This document shows, piece by piece, positions 13,323-22,500 of a stretch of 40,599 nt of DNA (positions are counted from its first letter, which is position 1; every line of letters begins with the position of its first letter). The notes under the pieces were generated by a model. That model saw nothing but the letters and a program-made list of their open reading frames with translations. It was not told where the DNA came from and ran no database searches. This DNA comes from a virus, in IMG/VR virus record IMGVR_UViG_3300037882_001453, positions 1 through 40,599 of that record, one strand, 5' to 3'. Both the position numbers and the translations under genes were made by a program.

Positions 13323-13766
13323 ATGTTGCTTGATCTTGACTTTACAGGTGTTGAATCTCTCGCAAAGCCGGAGTATACGCCAATCCCAGAAGATGAGTAC
13401 CTTTTGATTCTTGAGGGAATCGAAGTTAAGCCGTCTAAGGCCAATTCAGCTAACCTGGTGGCTCATTGTAACTACACCGTTTCCGGTGGAGATTACGATG
13501 GAAGAAAGCTCATGGCTTGGCAGGTTGTGGGTAATACTTCGGGTGGTCTTTCTGAGGAACAAAAGGGCTATGTAAAGTACTGGCTCGAATGCCTTATGGG
13601 TTCTGAGATTGACGGTTCTGTTTCCATTGATCTGAGCGATTTGGTTGGTGCATCTGTTACCGCCAAAGTTCGCATTATTGATAGAAACGACGGCAAGAAA
13701 GACGCCAATGGCGAAATCATGAAGCAGAATGACATTCATTACTTCATTAATCCGCTCCAGGCTTAA
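13323..13766 (+). CDS. SSB-like (DUF669-type) protein
   Basis: This 147-residue beta-rich protein has an LDFTGVE start, a PIPEDEYLLILEGIEVKPSK strand pair and a YDGRKLMAWQVV segment typical of the small OB-fold-like proteins found next to Sak4-type ATPases and polymerases in many phages. It probably binds single-stranded DNA. Codon choice shifts to highly expressed codons from about 13450 on. Confidence 0.7.
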   Translation: MLLDLDFTGVESLAKPEYTPIPEDEYLLILEGIEVKPSKANSANLVAHCNYTVSGGDYDGRKLMAWQVVGNTSGGLSEEQKGYVKYWLECLMGSEIDGSVSIDLSDLVGASVTAKVRIIDRNDGKKDANGEIMKQNDIHYFINPLQA

Positions 13767-13770
13767 GGAG

Positions 13771-13846
13771 TAACTAAATCGTAAGGGGCACGAATATACG
13801 AGCATGTGGCTGTGCTTGATCCCTGTTCGTGCCCCTTACTTAGTTA
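13771..13846 (+). promoter_or_regulatory. Long hairpin between SSB-like and primase-helicase genes
   Basis: A perfect 14-bp stem GTAAGGGGCACGAA/TTCGTGCCCCTTAC (13781-13794 with 13826-13839) is extended by TAACTAA/TTAGTTA (13771-13777 with 13840-13846) across a 3-base bulge. The 31-base loop contains AGCA/TGCT. No T run follows, so it is not a standard terminator. It ends 12 bases before an ATG that lacks a ribosome binding site, so it may control translation or protect or split the messenger. Confidence 0.65.
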
Positions 13847-13858
13847 GATTGGTTAAAC

Positions 13859-15511
13859 ATGGCAGACCTTGATAAGTATCTTAAGTTTCTTTATGAAAAC
13901 GATGCGGGTTTTGTATACTCCCCTGTAAAAACAAAACAGGGTGATTGGGAAACCCATTGGTTTCAGTGGCCTAGCCAAGAAGAGAAACTAAAAGATCACA
14001 TTCTTTTTGCAAAAGAGTACGGAAACGTATATGTTGCTCCGGCATTATTCAGTGCTAAGACAGCTACCAAAGAGCACGTCTTGCATACTAATGTTGCTTG
14101 GATTGAATTTGATGGTCAGAATCAGATTGCCTTTAATGGTATTCCACAGCCGGATATGGTTGTGCAAACAAGCACTGACACTCACCAACATTGTTTCTGG
14201 AAAATTGAAAAAACAGGTTCGTCTGCTGTAGAAGATGTAAACAGGCGGTTAACTTATCATTTACAGGCAGATGGTTCGGGTTGGGACTCTACTCAGGTAT
14301 TGAGACCACCGGATACAACTAACTGGAAAAATGGCTTACCTGTAAGATTGGTTAAGTACGAAGTTCCTATCTTAAAACACAAGCTATTTATCTTTGATAA
14401 CGCACCTACAGTTGTTTCAGCCCCCTCATTAATTACATATGATGATCTGGAGCCTGTAGAAAAAATCATTCCTCGGTATAACCTACCTGAGTCATTAGTT
14501 AGAATGATTACTACTGAGATTGCAGTAGAGCCCCACCGATCTACGTTTTTAATGCGATCAGGTTTTTTGTTGGCTAGTGCTGGTCTTACAGAAGTAGAGA
14601 TCGTAGCTTGTCTTTTTAATATCGACCACAGAGTAAAGAAGTTTGTCGGTAGGTCAGATCAACTAAGAAGACTATCAGAGATTGCATCTATTGCACTCTT
14701 ACAGGTGGTTTCTACAAAGATAGAATCTTACAGCCCCCTTGATATTATCAATCATCAACACGACCTAACTTGGTTGGTGGATGGTTGGTTACATGATAGG
14801 GGTATTATGTTAGTTTCTGGCTCCCCTGGTGTTGGCAAAACACAATTTGTTTTGCACATGGCTTTCGCATTAACAACTGGTAGTAAGTTCCTAGACAAGA
14901 AAGTTACAAAGCCTGTAAAGGTTATGTTTCTATCTTTGGAAATGTCTATTTTAGAATTGAAGTACATCTTCAAACACCAATATACAGAATGGGTTGAGGA
15001 CGAAAAGCACCACATGTGGTTAAATGCTTTTCAAACATACTCACCGGATGAAGTTCTTTCTCTAACAGAGATTGAAAAGCTGATCAAAGAGTGCGATCCA
15101 GATGTTTTAATTATTGACTCACTCAGTGAATTAGCTGTGGATGACTTGAAGGAAACAGAAGCCCGTCGCATTATGTCATGGGTTCGTAGAGTTCGCACAG
15201 TGTATAGTACCGCTGTGATACTCATTCACCACAACCGTAAAGCTTCTACTGGCAACGCTAAACCTCGTAAGCTGTCTGATCTTTATGGGTCATTCATCTT
15301 TGGTAAGTTGTCTGAAACCGTAGTGTCTTTGTGGGATACGGAAAGAGATTCGGTGCTAGAGCTAGACATTCTTAAAGCTCGTTTTGGTTCTAAAGATACA
15401 ATCAAATTCACTAGATCAGCTAATCTAACATTTACTAAGGTGACCAATGTTAATAGAAACCCCGGACCAACTGGAGACACTAACCCGTTGCTTGGCTTCC
15501 TCACGAAATAG
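13859..15511 (+). CDS. Primase-helicase
   Basis: This 550-residue protein joins two domains. Residues 1-175 resemble the archaeo-eukaryotic primase type found at the N-terminus of plasmid RepB and phage proteins, with WIEFDG near 81-86 and an H-containing strand (STDTHQHCFW). Residues 300-500 are a RecA-like ring helicase with Walker A GSPGVGKTQ near 320-328 and Walker B VLIIDSLSEL near 414-423, followed by a conserved HHNRKAS. It would unwind DNA and lay primers for the adjacent DNA polymerase. No ribosome binding site is visible; the hairpin at 13771-13846 precedes it. Confidence 0.85.
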   Translation: MADLDKYLKFLYENDAGFVYSPVKTKQGDWETHWFQWPSQEEKLKDHILFAKEYGNVYVAPALFSAKTATKEHVLHTNVAWIEFDGQNQIAFNGIPQPDMVVQTSTDTHQHCFWKIEKTGSSAVEDVNRRLTYHLQADGSGWDSTQVLRPPDTTNWKNGLPVRLVKYEVPILKHKLFIFDNAPTVVSAPSLITYDDLEPVEKIIPRYNLPESLVRMITTEIAVEPHRSTFLMRSGFLLASAGLTEVEIVACLFNIDHRVKKFVGRSDQLRRLSEIASIALLQVVSTKIESYSPLDIINHQHDLTWLVDGWLHDRGIMLVSGSPGVGKTQFVLHMAFALTTGSKFLDKKVTKPVKVMFLSLEMSILELKYIFKHQYTEWVEDEKHHMWLNAFQTYSPDEVLSLTEIEKLIKECDPDVLIIDSLSELAVDDLKETEARRIMSWVRRVRTVYSTAVILIHHNRKASTGNAKPRKLSDLYGSFIFGKLSETVVSLWDTERDSVLELDILKARFGSKDTIKFTRSANLTFTKVTNVNRNPGPTGDTNPLLGFLTK

Positions 15512-17096
15512 AATTGTAGTAGATACTGAAACTAACGTAACAGATAGGTATCACGAACGTTATTGTATGGGAATCTCAATTGAGGTAGGTGGGGATACTT
15601 CCTATATACCTGTAAGACACGATTCTTGGATGACACCTAATGCACCTAATGTTTCAGTACCTTCGGACCTCTTAACGGCTGTACAAGCCGAACTGGTGTT
15701 CCATAACGCCAAGTTCGATCTTCATGTGCTTCAAAGACTAGGTGTAATCATACCTAGATCAGTTAGAGTGTACGATACAATGATTATGGCTCATCTATTG
15801 AATGAGAACCATAAAGACTATAGTTTGGAAGTTTTGTCTAATCAACTCTTAGGGTCCGGTAAAGAAAAAGATTTAGCTAAGATTTGGAATGGTATTTGGG
15901 AAGAAATGCCGTCTTTCGCAATGGCTAAGTACGCTGAGAGAGACGTAGAAAGAACCGGAAAACTGTACGATCTGTTTAAGCCTATTTTTGGAAACTTTGA
16001 AACTGTGTGGAAGGTAGATGAGCAATTCATGTACCTTCTTCAAAAGATGGAAGCAAAAGGTCTAATCGTAGACAAGGATGAAGCAAAACTTTTACAGGAT
16101 GCTACGATTAAACGTATCAGGGAAATTGATACAGAACTTGGGTTCGATCCAGCAAAGCCTTCTCAGCTTCATAGAAGACTATTCTCTGAACCACCAATTG
16201 GTCTTGGTTTAGAGATAACGCAAACAACTCCAACAGGTAGACCACAAGTAAACACTAAATACTTGCGTAGTTTACAGCACCCGATTGCTGGTCTTTTATT
16301 AGAACGATCAATGCTAGCTAAGCAGTTATCTTCTTACTACAATCCTTACTTAGATTTTACAGAAGGCCATGACAGAATCCATGCCAGCTTCAAACAGCAC
16401 GGAACAGTTACCGGACGACTTTCATGTGCTGACCCAAATATGCACCAAATTCCCAGAGAATCCCCTATTAAGAAACTGTTTCTACCTGAGCACGGTAAGC
16501 AGTTATGGGAGATTGACTTTTCGGCACTTGAGCCGAGGTTAGCTGCGGTATATAGCAAAGAGCCTCTCTTATTAGACGTCTTTAATAACGGAGGTGATTA
16601 TCACCAACTAACCGCAACCTCTTTGGGTATTGTTAGACATATGGGAAAGACAGTTAATCTTTCTATGCTGTATGGCGGCGGTGCTCCTTCTTTAATGAAC
16701 TCTTTAAGATGTGATTACGCTACGGCTTCCAACCACGTTAGGGGTTACTGGAATACATATAGAACACTAGATGCGTTTAAAGAATCTGTTAACTATGCGG
16801 CTGAACAAGCTGGTGAAATCAAAATGTGGTCTGGAAGATACAGGAGATTCCCTTACAAGAGTGAGGCAAGAAAAGCCTTTAACTCCCTTATTCAAGGCGG
16901 GGGTTTTGAGATAGTTAAGCAATCAACCATGCGGCTTGATGATGCTGGATTTGATATCCGCAACCAAGTTCACGACAGTGTTTGGATTGTTGTAGATAAC
17001 GAAAAAGAAGTTATAGAAGCAGAGCATGTTATGTCCGATTGGACCAAAGAAGCATTTGGTCTACACTTCGCAGTAGAAAGCAAGAGGTTGAGTTAA
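15447..17096 (+). CDS. Family A DNA polymerase with 3'-5' exonuclease
   Basis: The 549-residue protein has exonuclease motif DTET near 26-29, an Exo II-type NAKFDLHVL near 88-96 and an Exo III region with AKYAERDVERT. The polymerase part has motif A DFSALEPR near 356-363, a finger helix with MGKTVNLSMLYGGG and motif C VHDS near 506-509. This is a compact replicative polymerase of the size class used by small phages. The gene overlaps the helicase gene by 65 bases. Confidence 0.93.
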   Translation: MLIETPDQLETLTRCLASSRNRIVVDTETNVTDRYHERYCMGISIEVGGDTSYIPVRHDSWMTPNAPNVSVPSDLLTAVQAELVFHNAKFDLHVLQRLGVIIPRSVRVYDTMIMAHLLNENHKDYSLEVLSNQLLGSGKEKDLAKIWNGIWEEMPSFAMAKYAERDVERTGKLYDLFKPIFGNFETVWKVDEQFMYLLQKMEAKGLIVDKDEAKLLQDATIKRIREIDTELGFDPAKPSQLHRRLFSEPPIGLGLEITQTTPTGRPQVNTKYLRSLQHPIAGLLLERSMLAKQLSSYYNPYLDFTEGHDRIHASFKQHGTVTGRLSCADPNMHQIPRESPIKKLFLPEHGKQLWEIDFSALEPRLAAVYSKEPLLLDVFNNGGDYHQLTATSLGIVRHMGKTVNLSMLYGGGAPSLMNSLRCDYATASNHVRGYWNTYRTLDAFKESVNYAAEQAGEIKMWSGRYRRFPYKSEARKAFNSLIQGGGFEIVKQSTMRLDDAGFDIRNQVHDSVWIVVDNEKEVIEAEHVMSDWTKEAFGLHFAVESKRLS

Positions 17097-17473
17097 TGAG
17101 ACCACCAAGAGAATATGCTGTAGAAATTGATGAAGGCAAATGGCGTCAACACGCTCTGTGTAAAGAATTACCAACAGAAGTAAGTTGGAAAATGTTTTTT
17201 CCTCATCCCGGTAGATATGATGCTGTATCTGAAAAGGCTAGAAGAGATTTGTGCGACGCTTGCCCGGTTAAAAAAGAGTGCAATGAGTATGCTGTTGTAA
17301 ATCAAATGCTCGGTTATTGGGGAGGAACCTCGGCAAAAAAGCGCAGATATATGGAACCAAACTTTGAAGAGTTTGGAGAAAGATATTCTAGGGGTTTCGT
17401 TTCAGTGTTCGACGAACATCTAGTAAAAAACCCACCCAAGCCTGAAAAAGAAAAAGAATGGTATGATTACTGA
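17096..17473 (+). CDS. whiB: WhiB-family transcriptional regulator
   Basis: The 125-residue protein has four cysteines at 22, 53, 56 and 62 (C-x30-CxxC-x5-C), which bind a 4Fe-4S cluster in this family, followed by the GYWGGTS turn near 73-79 and a basic stretch KKRRY. WhiB proteins bind the primary sigma factor of actinobacteria and redirect RNA polymerase. The ATG overlaps the polymerase stop. It probably helps switch host polymerase to phage promoters. This gene is the firmest host indicator in the window. Confidence 0.92.
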   Translation: MRPPREYAVEIDEGKWRQHALCKELPTEVSWKMFFPHPGRYDAVSEKARRDLCDACPVKKECNEYAVVNQMLGYWGGTSAKKRRYMEPNFEEFGERYSRGFVSVFDEHLVKNPPKPEKEKEWYDY

Positions 17474-17847
17474 TGGATAAGGAAGCTACATATAACGTGG
17501 CTTTAAGAGCGCCTTTAGATAGTGATCAAATGGAATTATTGATTACCAAAAGATATCCAGAGGCTCTTTTTTACTGGACCAAAGATATGGAGTGGAGACT
17601 AGTTAAATATACAGGAGAGCGAATCACAGATTTACCAACTTTACCGGGTCAAATGCTACATACTCTTAGAGTAACAGAAAAAAAACCATTAGGCGTAATT
17701 GTATTAAGCTGGGCGGTTGGTGTAGTAACTGTTGCAATACCTGACTATGAATTTAATCTGGACTGCAAACCTGATCCTAAAATGTCAACTTTGTTTGAAA
17801 TACAAAAATTCCTAGATCCGTTTTATTGTAGATGGGATATGTCATGA
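17473..17847 (+). CDS. Hypothetical protein
   Basis: This 124-residue mixed alpha/beta protein has no recognised motif. A short hydrophobic stretch (LGVIVLSWAVGVVTVAI) near residues 72-88 could be a buried strand pair or a weak membrane segment. It overlaps the neighbours by a base or an ATGA. Confidence 0.55.
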   Translation: MDKEATYNVALRAPLDSDQMELLITKRYPEALFYWTKDMEWRLVKYTGERITDLPTLPGQMLHTLRVTEKKPLGVIVLSWAVGVVTVAIPDYEFNLDCKPDPKMSTLFEIQKFLDPFYCRWDMS

Positions 17848-18353
17848 AACTATTTGCTTTGCTTTTGATCCTTCCGCTTTCATCTGCTCCATCAGATATT
17901 AACTTAGATGGTGAGAGACATGCGATTGCCACAGTGGGGGCTGTAAGATTAAATCCGCCCGAACCACCTGTTCCCGTAGGTATTTGGGGACAACCTTTTG
18001 CACCCGAAGGTTTATCCGATTGTGATGAGATGAATTTTTACAGGGTTCAGTGGGGATTGCCTGAATTGTTTAGCGACCAACCACGAAATGGTCCAAGAAG
18101 TTCTTGGGGCTACGGTTGGAGGGAATCCAATTGTAGAAACGAAGAAGGTGTTAGAACATATTGCTGCTATGGTTATTGGCAGATGTATTTCGATCAGCAT
18201 ATGGAAGACCATAGAATGAGTGTTCGTTATGCTGCTTGTGAGATTGACGAAATTTCTGATTACAATGGGGATGAACCTTTGGATAAGCAAAAGCAAGCAT
18301 GTGCGGCGGCTGCACTATATGACTTGGTGGGTAAATCTCCATGGAAATTGTAG
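17844..18353 (+). CDS. Secreted lysozyme-like (transglycosylase-type) protein
   Basis: This 169-residue protein is read from the ATG overlapping the previous stop. Residues 1-15 form a signal peptide. Next comes DINLDGERH at 18-26, a motif also found twice in the virion protein at 22873-24042. The domain that follows has GYGWRESNC with a probable catalytic Glu near 94, then CCYGYWQM and a helical end with paired cysteines, the layout of lysozyme-like domains in actinobacterial resuscitation factors and transglycosylases. It likely cuts peptidoglycan, perhaps during entry rather than lysis, since an amidase endolysin is encoded elsewhere. Confidence 0.7.
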   Translation: MKLFALLLILPLSSAPSDINLDGERHAIATVGAVRLNPPEPPVPVGIWGQPFAPEGLSDCDEMNFYRVQWGLPELFSDQPRNGPRSSWGYGWRESNCRNEEGVRTYCCYGYWQMYFDQHMEDHRMSVRYAACEIDEISDYNGDEPLDKQKQACAAAALYDLVGKSPWKL

Positions 18354-18781
18354 CAGGATTTGATCCCGGTCTGACAACTGGATTTGCTATCATATCCATT
18401 TCGGGCAAAAAAATAACCCCTGTAAGGGTAGGTGAGATTAAAAATGGTCTGAAAGGTTTACAGGAATTTAATACTATTCTTTCAGAAGTAAATCACGTAG
18501 CCATTGAAGGTTTTTTGGTGCGACCAAAGAACGCTCGTCAAGGTTCTTTTGATTGGGACCCGATGATTGCGCCACAAGTAATCGCACAGTTAAGGACGCT
18601 TTGCGAACTTTCGTCTCTACCGTATAAGATTCAGCAGCCTTCGATAAAACCTGTTGGATATGGTTTTGCAAACCAGAAATATCAAGCGGGGAAGAAGGGG
18701 ACACACTCACAGGACGCTCTGGCTCATGCGGTTTATTATGCTGTAACAGTGCTTGGGGCCCACCCTGTAAAAACCTCTTAG
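18341..18781 (+). CDS. RuvC-like Holliday junction resolvase
   Basis: The 146-residue protein has GFDPGLTTGFA at 6-16 with the first catalytic Asp at 8, AIEGF with Glu near 55, and HSQDALAHAVYYA near 121-133 with the last acidic residue. These are the RNase H-fold motifs of RuvC. It resolves branched DNA before packaging. Much of it (18474-18781) is overlapped on the other strand by the second WhiB frame. Confidence 0.85.
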   Translation: MEIVAGFDPGLTTGFAIISISGKKITPVRVGEIKNGLKGLQEFNTILSEVNHVAIEGFLVRPKNARQGSFDWDPMIAPQVIAQLRTLCELSSLPYKIQQPSIKPVGYGFANQKYQAGKKGTHSQDALAHAVYYAVTVLGAHPVKTS

Positions 18782-18992
18782 TTATTAAGGTTTGTCTTTC
18801 ATCTTCTGTGTGACCAGCCCAAAAACCTTCTTCATTGTTATCAATGGCACTATTGAGACAATCAGTTCTTACTTCACATTCTCCACAAACCGATCTTAAG
18901 TATTTGATATCCTCTTTAAGATAAGAGAAAAATCTATTTGTGGGGATTTCCATAATAGAGCATAGTGCCCATTTACGCCAATCTTCCGTCAT
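18474..18992 (-). CDS. whiB: Second WhiB-family regulator with antisense-encoded tail
   Basis: The 172-residue frame has cysteines at 11, 36, 39 and 45 and GFWAGHT at 56-62, a compact WhiB domain complete by about residue 70. The remaining 102 residues are encoded entirely opposite the RuvC gene, with no family features and a Ser/Pro-rich composition. The tail may be real overprinted protein or just open frame to the first stop. It is the only leftward gene in the early arm, so it is likely regulated separately from the first WhiB. Its mRNA is probably leaderless. Confidence 0.8.
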   Translation of the reverse strand: MTEDWRKWALCSIMEIPTNRFFSYLKEDIKYLRSVCGECEVRTDCLNSAIDNNEEGFWAGHTEDERQTLITKRFLQGGPQALLQHNKPHEPERPVSVSPSSPLDISGLQNHIQQVLSKAAESYTVETKVRKASLTVRLLVAQSSGPNQKNLDERSLVAPKNLQWLRDLLLKE

Positions 18993-18999
18993 GTATGGC

Positions 19000-19008
19000 A
19001 GTATACCA
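19000..19008 (-). promoter_or_regulatory. Extended -10 promoter giving a leaderless WhiB transcript
   Basis: On the minus strand TGGTATACT is followed by seven bases (GCCATAC) and then the WhiB ATG at 18992. That is the normal distance from -10 to transcription start, so the transcript should begin at or next to the A of ATG. No -35 hexamer is evident. Leaderless messages are common in actinobacteria. Confidence 0.6.
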
Positions 19009-19046
19009 CACCATCATAGCAACCACTACTCACCAGGAGCATATTT

Positions 19047-19592
19047 ATGCCAACTTCTGACACAGAAATTGAAAAGCTGCTCGAAAGAGCCAAGTCTTTA
19101 GTTAGAAAGACTAAAACTAAAGAAACAAATAAAAGAAAACCTTGTTCTAGTTGTGCTTTAGATAAGCCCTTGTATGTAGCGGGCAAGTGTAAAGAATGCT
19201 ACCTAAATGGTAGAGAGCTTAGAGAAGAAGCTAAGATTGGTAAAAGGTGGATTTCCACTAACGGTCTTGAATACACCTATACTCTTAAAGATGGAAAAGC
19301 ATCTGTAGCGCTTTACAGCCGTGTAAGAATGGCGGAATTACTAGGGCGAAGCCTCCATCCTTATGAGATTGTTTCTCACAAGGATGGAGACAAGGCCAAT
19401 AATAATGATGATAATCTTTATCTAACGTTTAGATCAGGGTTCGATCTATCAACCCTAGTCTGTAGTTGCGGCATTCATTACACAGATGCAATGAAATCAG
19501 CAGCTTCCTTGAAAGAAGAAAACTCCGAGACAACTCGTCCAGTGGAGTCTTTCACTCTAATTGTAACCCCATCACCTCTCTCAGAGAGATAA
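19047..19592 (+). CDS. HNH homing-type endonuclease with zinc finger
   Basis: The 181-residue protein has a coiled N-terminus, a zinc finger CSSC/CKEC at about 33-52, and the HNH_3-type core RMAELLGRSLHPYEIVSHKDG followed by NNDDNLYL near 98-132. This core with HKDGDKANNNDDNL is typical of phage HNH homing endonucleases. A CxC pair follows at about residue 144. The last 38 residues lie opposite the 3' end of the ejection protein gene. Ribosome binding site CAGGAGC. Confidence 0.8.
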   Translation: MPTSDTEIEKLLERAKSLVRKTKTKETNKRKPCSSCALDKPLYVAGKCKECYLNGRELREEAKIGKRWISTNGLEYTYTLKDGKASVALYSRVRMAELLGRSLHPYEIVSHKDGDKANNNDDNLYLTFRSGFDLSTLVCSCGIHYTDAMKSAASLKEENSETTRPVESFTLIVTPSPLSER

Positions 19593-22500
19593 ACCTTAAA
19601 GCCCTTTTCAGAAGCGTAGTCATCTAGCTTCGTAAGATTGTCTTTGAGTTGATATCTTAAAGAGGTAAACTGAGAATCTTGCATCTGCTCAGTAACATGA
19701 GTTAACGGAATACCGAAGAAGTTAAGCAGTTTGTCTGTGCGACTCTTATCCGCTTTTGTAAGATTATCAATTAGAGGGAATACTCTGATGTTACTCTTAA
19801 TCATGTCCCAACCACCATCAATCTTCTTACCTGTAAAGGTGTCTTTTTTAGACTTAGCTTCAAAAAGACCCTGGATAAGAGGCGTTAATTTGTCAACCGG
19901 GTTAGTGCTTAGGTCCTTAAAGATGTTGGTAGGCAATACACTTGCTGTAAAACCATATGGAGAATCTCCATCAGTTAGTTGAGCGAAGCCACCTTTTTCC
20001 AAGTAATCAGGAAGAAGCATGTTTCTATTACCATCTTCGGATGGAGCATAGTTTTCTAAAAAGTTCTGCACCTTCCCCATATGACTTGGGGAGATTAAGG
20101 CCGCCTCCAAAATCGTGGGGGCGGCCTTTCGCAGATATGTATAGAAAGGCATAACCCTCTTCATTACACCTTTTTCAGCACGAGTTAAAGCACTGTAGTC
20201 AAACTTGTATTTGTTAACTCTAAATACGGCCGCTTGAACCGCAGCGTCTAAAGCCCTTTGTGGGTCTTTATACTTTAACTTAGCAGCTGTTAACTCGTCA
20301 TCCAAAGCTCTCTTGAAGTGAACTAATCTACCCCAGTCTTCTCTTTTCTCAGACATTTTAACTAAGCCCTGGGGCCAGTTTCTTGGGTCGCCTATAACCT
20401 GAGGAACCGTTTTTTCAACGTCTGCTCTCTTAGAGAAGATGTTAATGTCTGTATCCATGAATGTGCCAGAAGCTGCATGTTTTTCATACAGGCCCAGCAA
20501 ATCCATGTAAGCCATATCTTCCCCGCCGATTTTAATCGTAGAGGTTCCACGTTTAAACCACTTGCTTGTAATATCGGTGTAATCCTTTGGCTTTACACCA
20601 TCCATTGCACCCATGAAGAAATCGCTAATCATGTTTCTAACATGGAAGGCAGGATAAGGAAGAGTGTTTGCAATCTTGAAGAAGCGGGTCATCTTATCAA
20701 CAACCCACAAAATATCTTCGTCTGCACCTCGTTTTAACATCTCGCTAAAGTCTTTGTAGACCTTTTCGATATCGCTGTCAATAACGATTCGTTCTCCCGG
20801 TTTAAGCTCAATGCCAGCCGGAAGATCTTTTTCAGCAACTTCTTTTAATCCCTTAGTTCTGGCCTCTGAAACAGATGACCTAGTTCTAATACCAAAGTGA
20901 TTTACAAGATCAACTCTAAAATAGTGCCTGGTTAATTGACGGCCCTGCTTGGCTTTTCTGTATAAAAGATTCTTAAAGATATCTTCTTCTACTTTTAAGC
21001 CAGCTTTCTTAGCCGCTTCCACGCCGAAGCCCACATGATTTCCGTTTTTTAAGAAGGCTTGTTTACGAGCCTCTAAGAAACGTTCTTTAGACGATCCGTG
21101 GGTAACTCTTCCTTTAATGTGGTAATAAGCATAGTTTTCTGCTTTAACCGCTTTTGCACCTTTTCTGATGCCAGCCTGTAATTCTTGCTCCCACATTTCT
21201 TGGTTGAGTTCACGGATGGCGTTCTGAACCTCTTGAAGACGCTCGCCAGCCGGCCCATCGACCACAGTTCCTATATCAATCCCCTCGCTTGTATACCGCT
21301 GTAGGAGCCGAGCATCCTCTTTAGATACCCCATGACTAATGTCAACTACTTGTTTACGGAATGCTTTGAAAGCGTCAGTCATATTAGACCGAGCGGATTG
21401 AGCTAAGTTAGAAGTTACACCAGGCAAATGATGGGAATAGCTAAATGTCTTTTGGAAGGTAGTTTTGCTTTTAGAAAGAGTATCACCCATCCTAGCAGCT
21501 TGAGGATTTCTACCTACAAAGCCTTTGATTCTATCATATGGAATTTTGTTTACAGGGATTGGAATCTCTAAGTAATCAAAGTCTCTCTTGACTAAACCCT
21601 TCTTGTACCTCACACGAAGAGTAGGAACTCTAGCTAACTCACTATCCAATGCGCCGATGACTTTGTTAAAGACAACATCGGTTTCATCATTAAGTGCTTT
21701 AGCAGCGGCCTGTCTTGCTTCAATTAAAGCATCATCAAAAGACTGTGTTCTCTTAAAGTTACTGATGTGGGCTTCATAGAAAGCCGCAAACAATGGGTCC
21801 TCTTTGAGTGTTGCTAACCTGGCCTGGCTTAAAGGCTTACCCTTTTCAATAGAGCCTGTAAACTCTTTGATCTTCTTTTCAAGAATATTTGAGTAGGTGC
21901 TTCTAACTTCTTCTCTAGCTGCTTGAGCCACAGATCGGTTAGCTGCATGACCCCCTAAAACCTTACCCTTGTTAGGTCCACCCCTAACTTCGTAAATCAT
22001 TTTAGAAGCTCTATCTACCACATTATCCACAACATCATCTACTACAGGAGTTACGCCCTTGCCCCGCATTTTATTAGGAAGAACATTAACTCTTGTAGCT
22101 TTAGAAATAGCAGTGCCATCAACAGCCTCTCTAACAGCCTTATTTACTGAGTGATTAACTGCATCCATACCACCTTTTTTAAGAGCTTGCTTGCTACCAT
22201 TTCTTACAGCGGTAGTCACACCAAAGCTAAAAAAGGTTGTAGGGTCAAAGGCAACATCTCCGGTAAATCCAATGAGCCTCTTTACCCATAACGGCGTATC
22301 TTTCTTTGTATCAGCCATTTCTTCAATATGACCAATACCATAATGATCCTTACCTGTAATACCTCGACGGGCACCATAAGCAATATCATCACCGATAGAG
22401 TAAAAAGGCTCACCTTCTTTTACAGCATTTACACCCTGATAAAGAGCATTGGTAACCGTATTACCGGGCCTACCAAGAAGCTCTAATCCATTGCCAACCG

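Noticed and set aside
13781-13839. Hairpin as another tRNA-like gene
   Set aside because: It has a single long stem with no T arm or anticodon arm, so it is not a tRNA fold.
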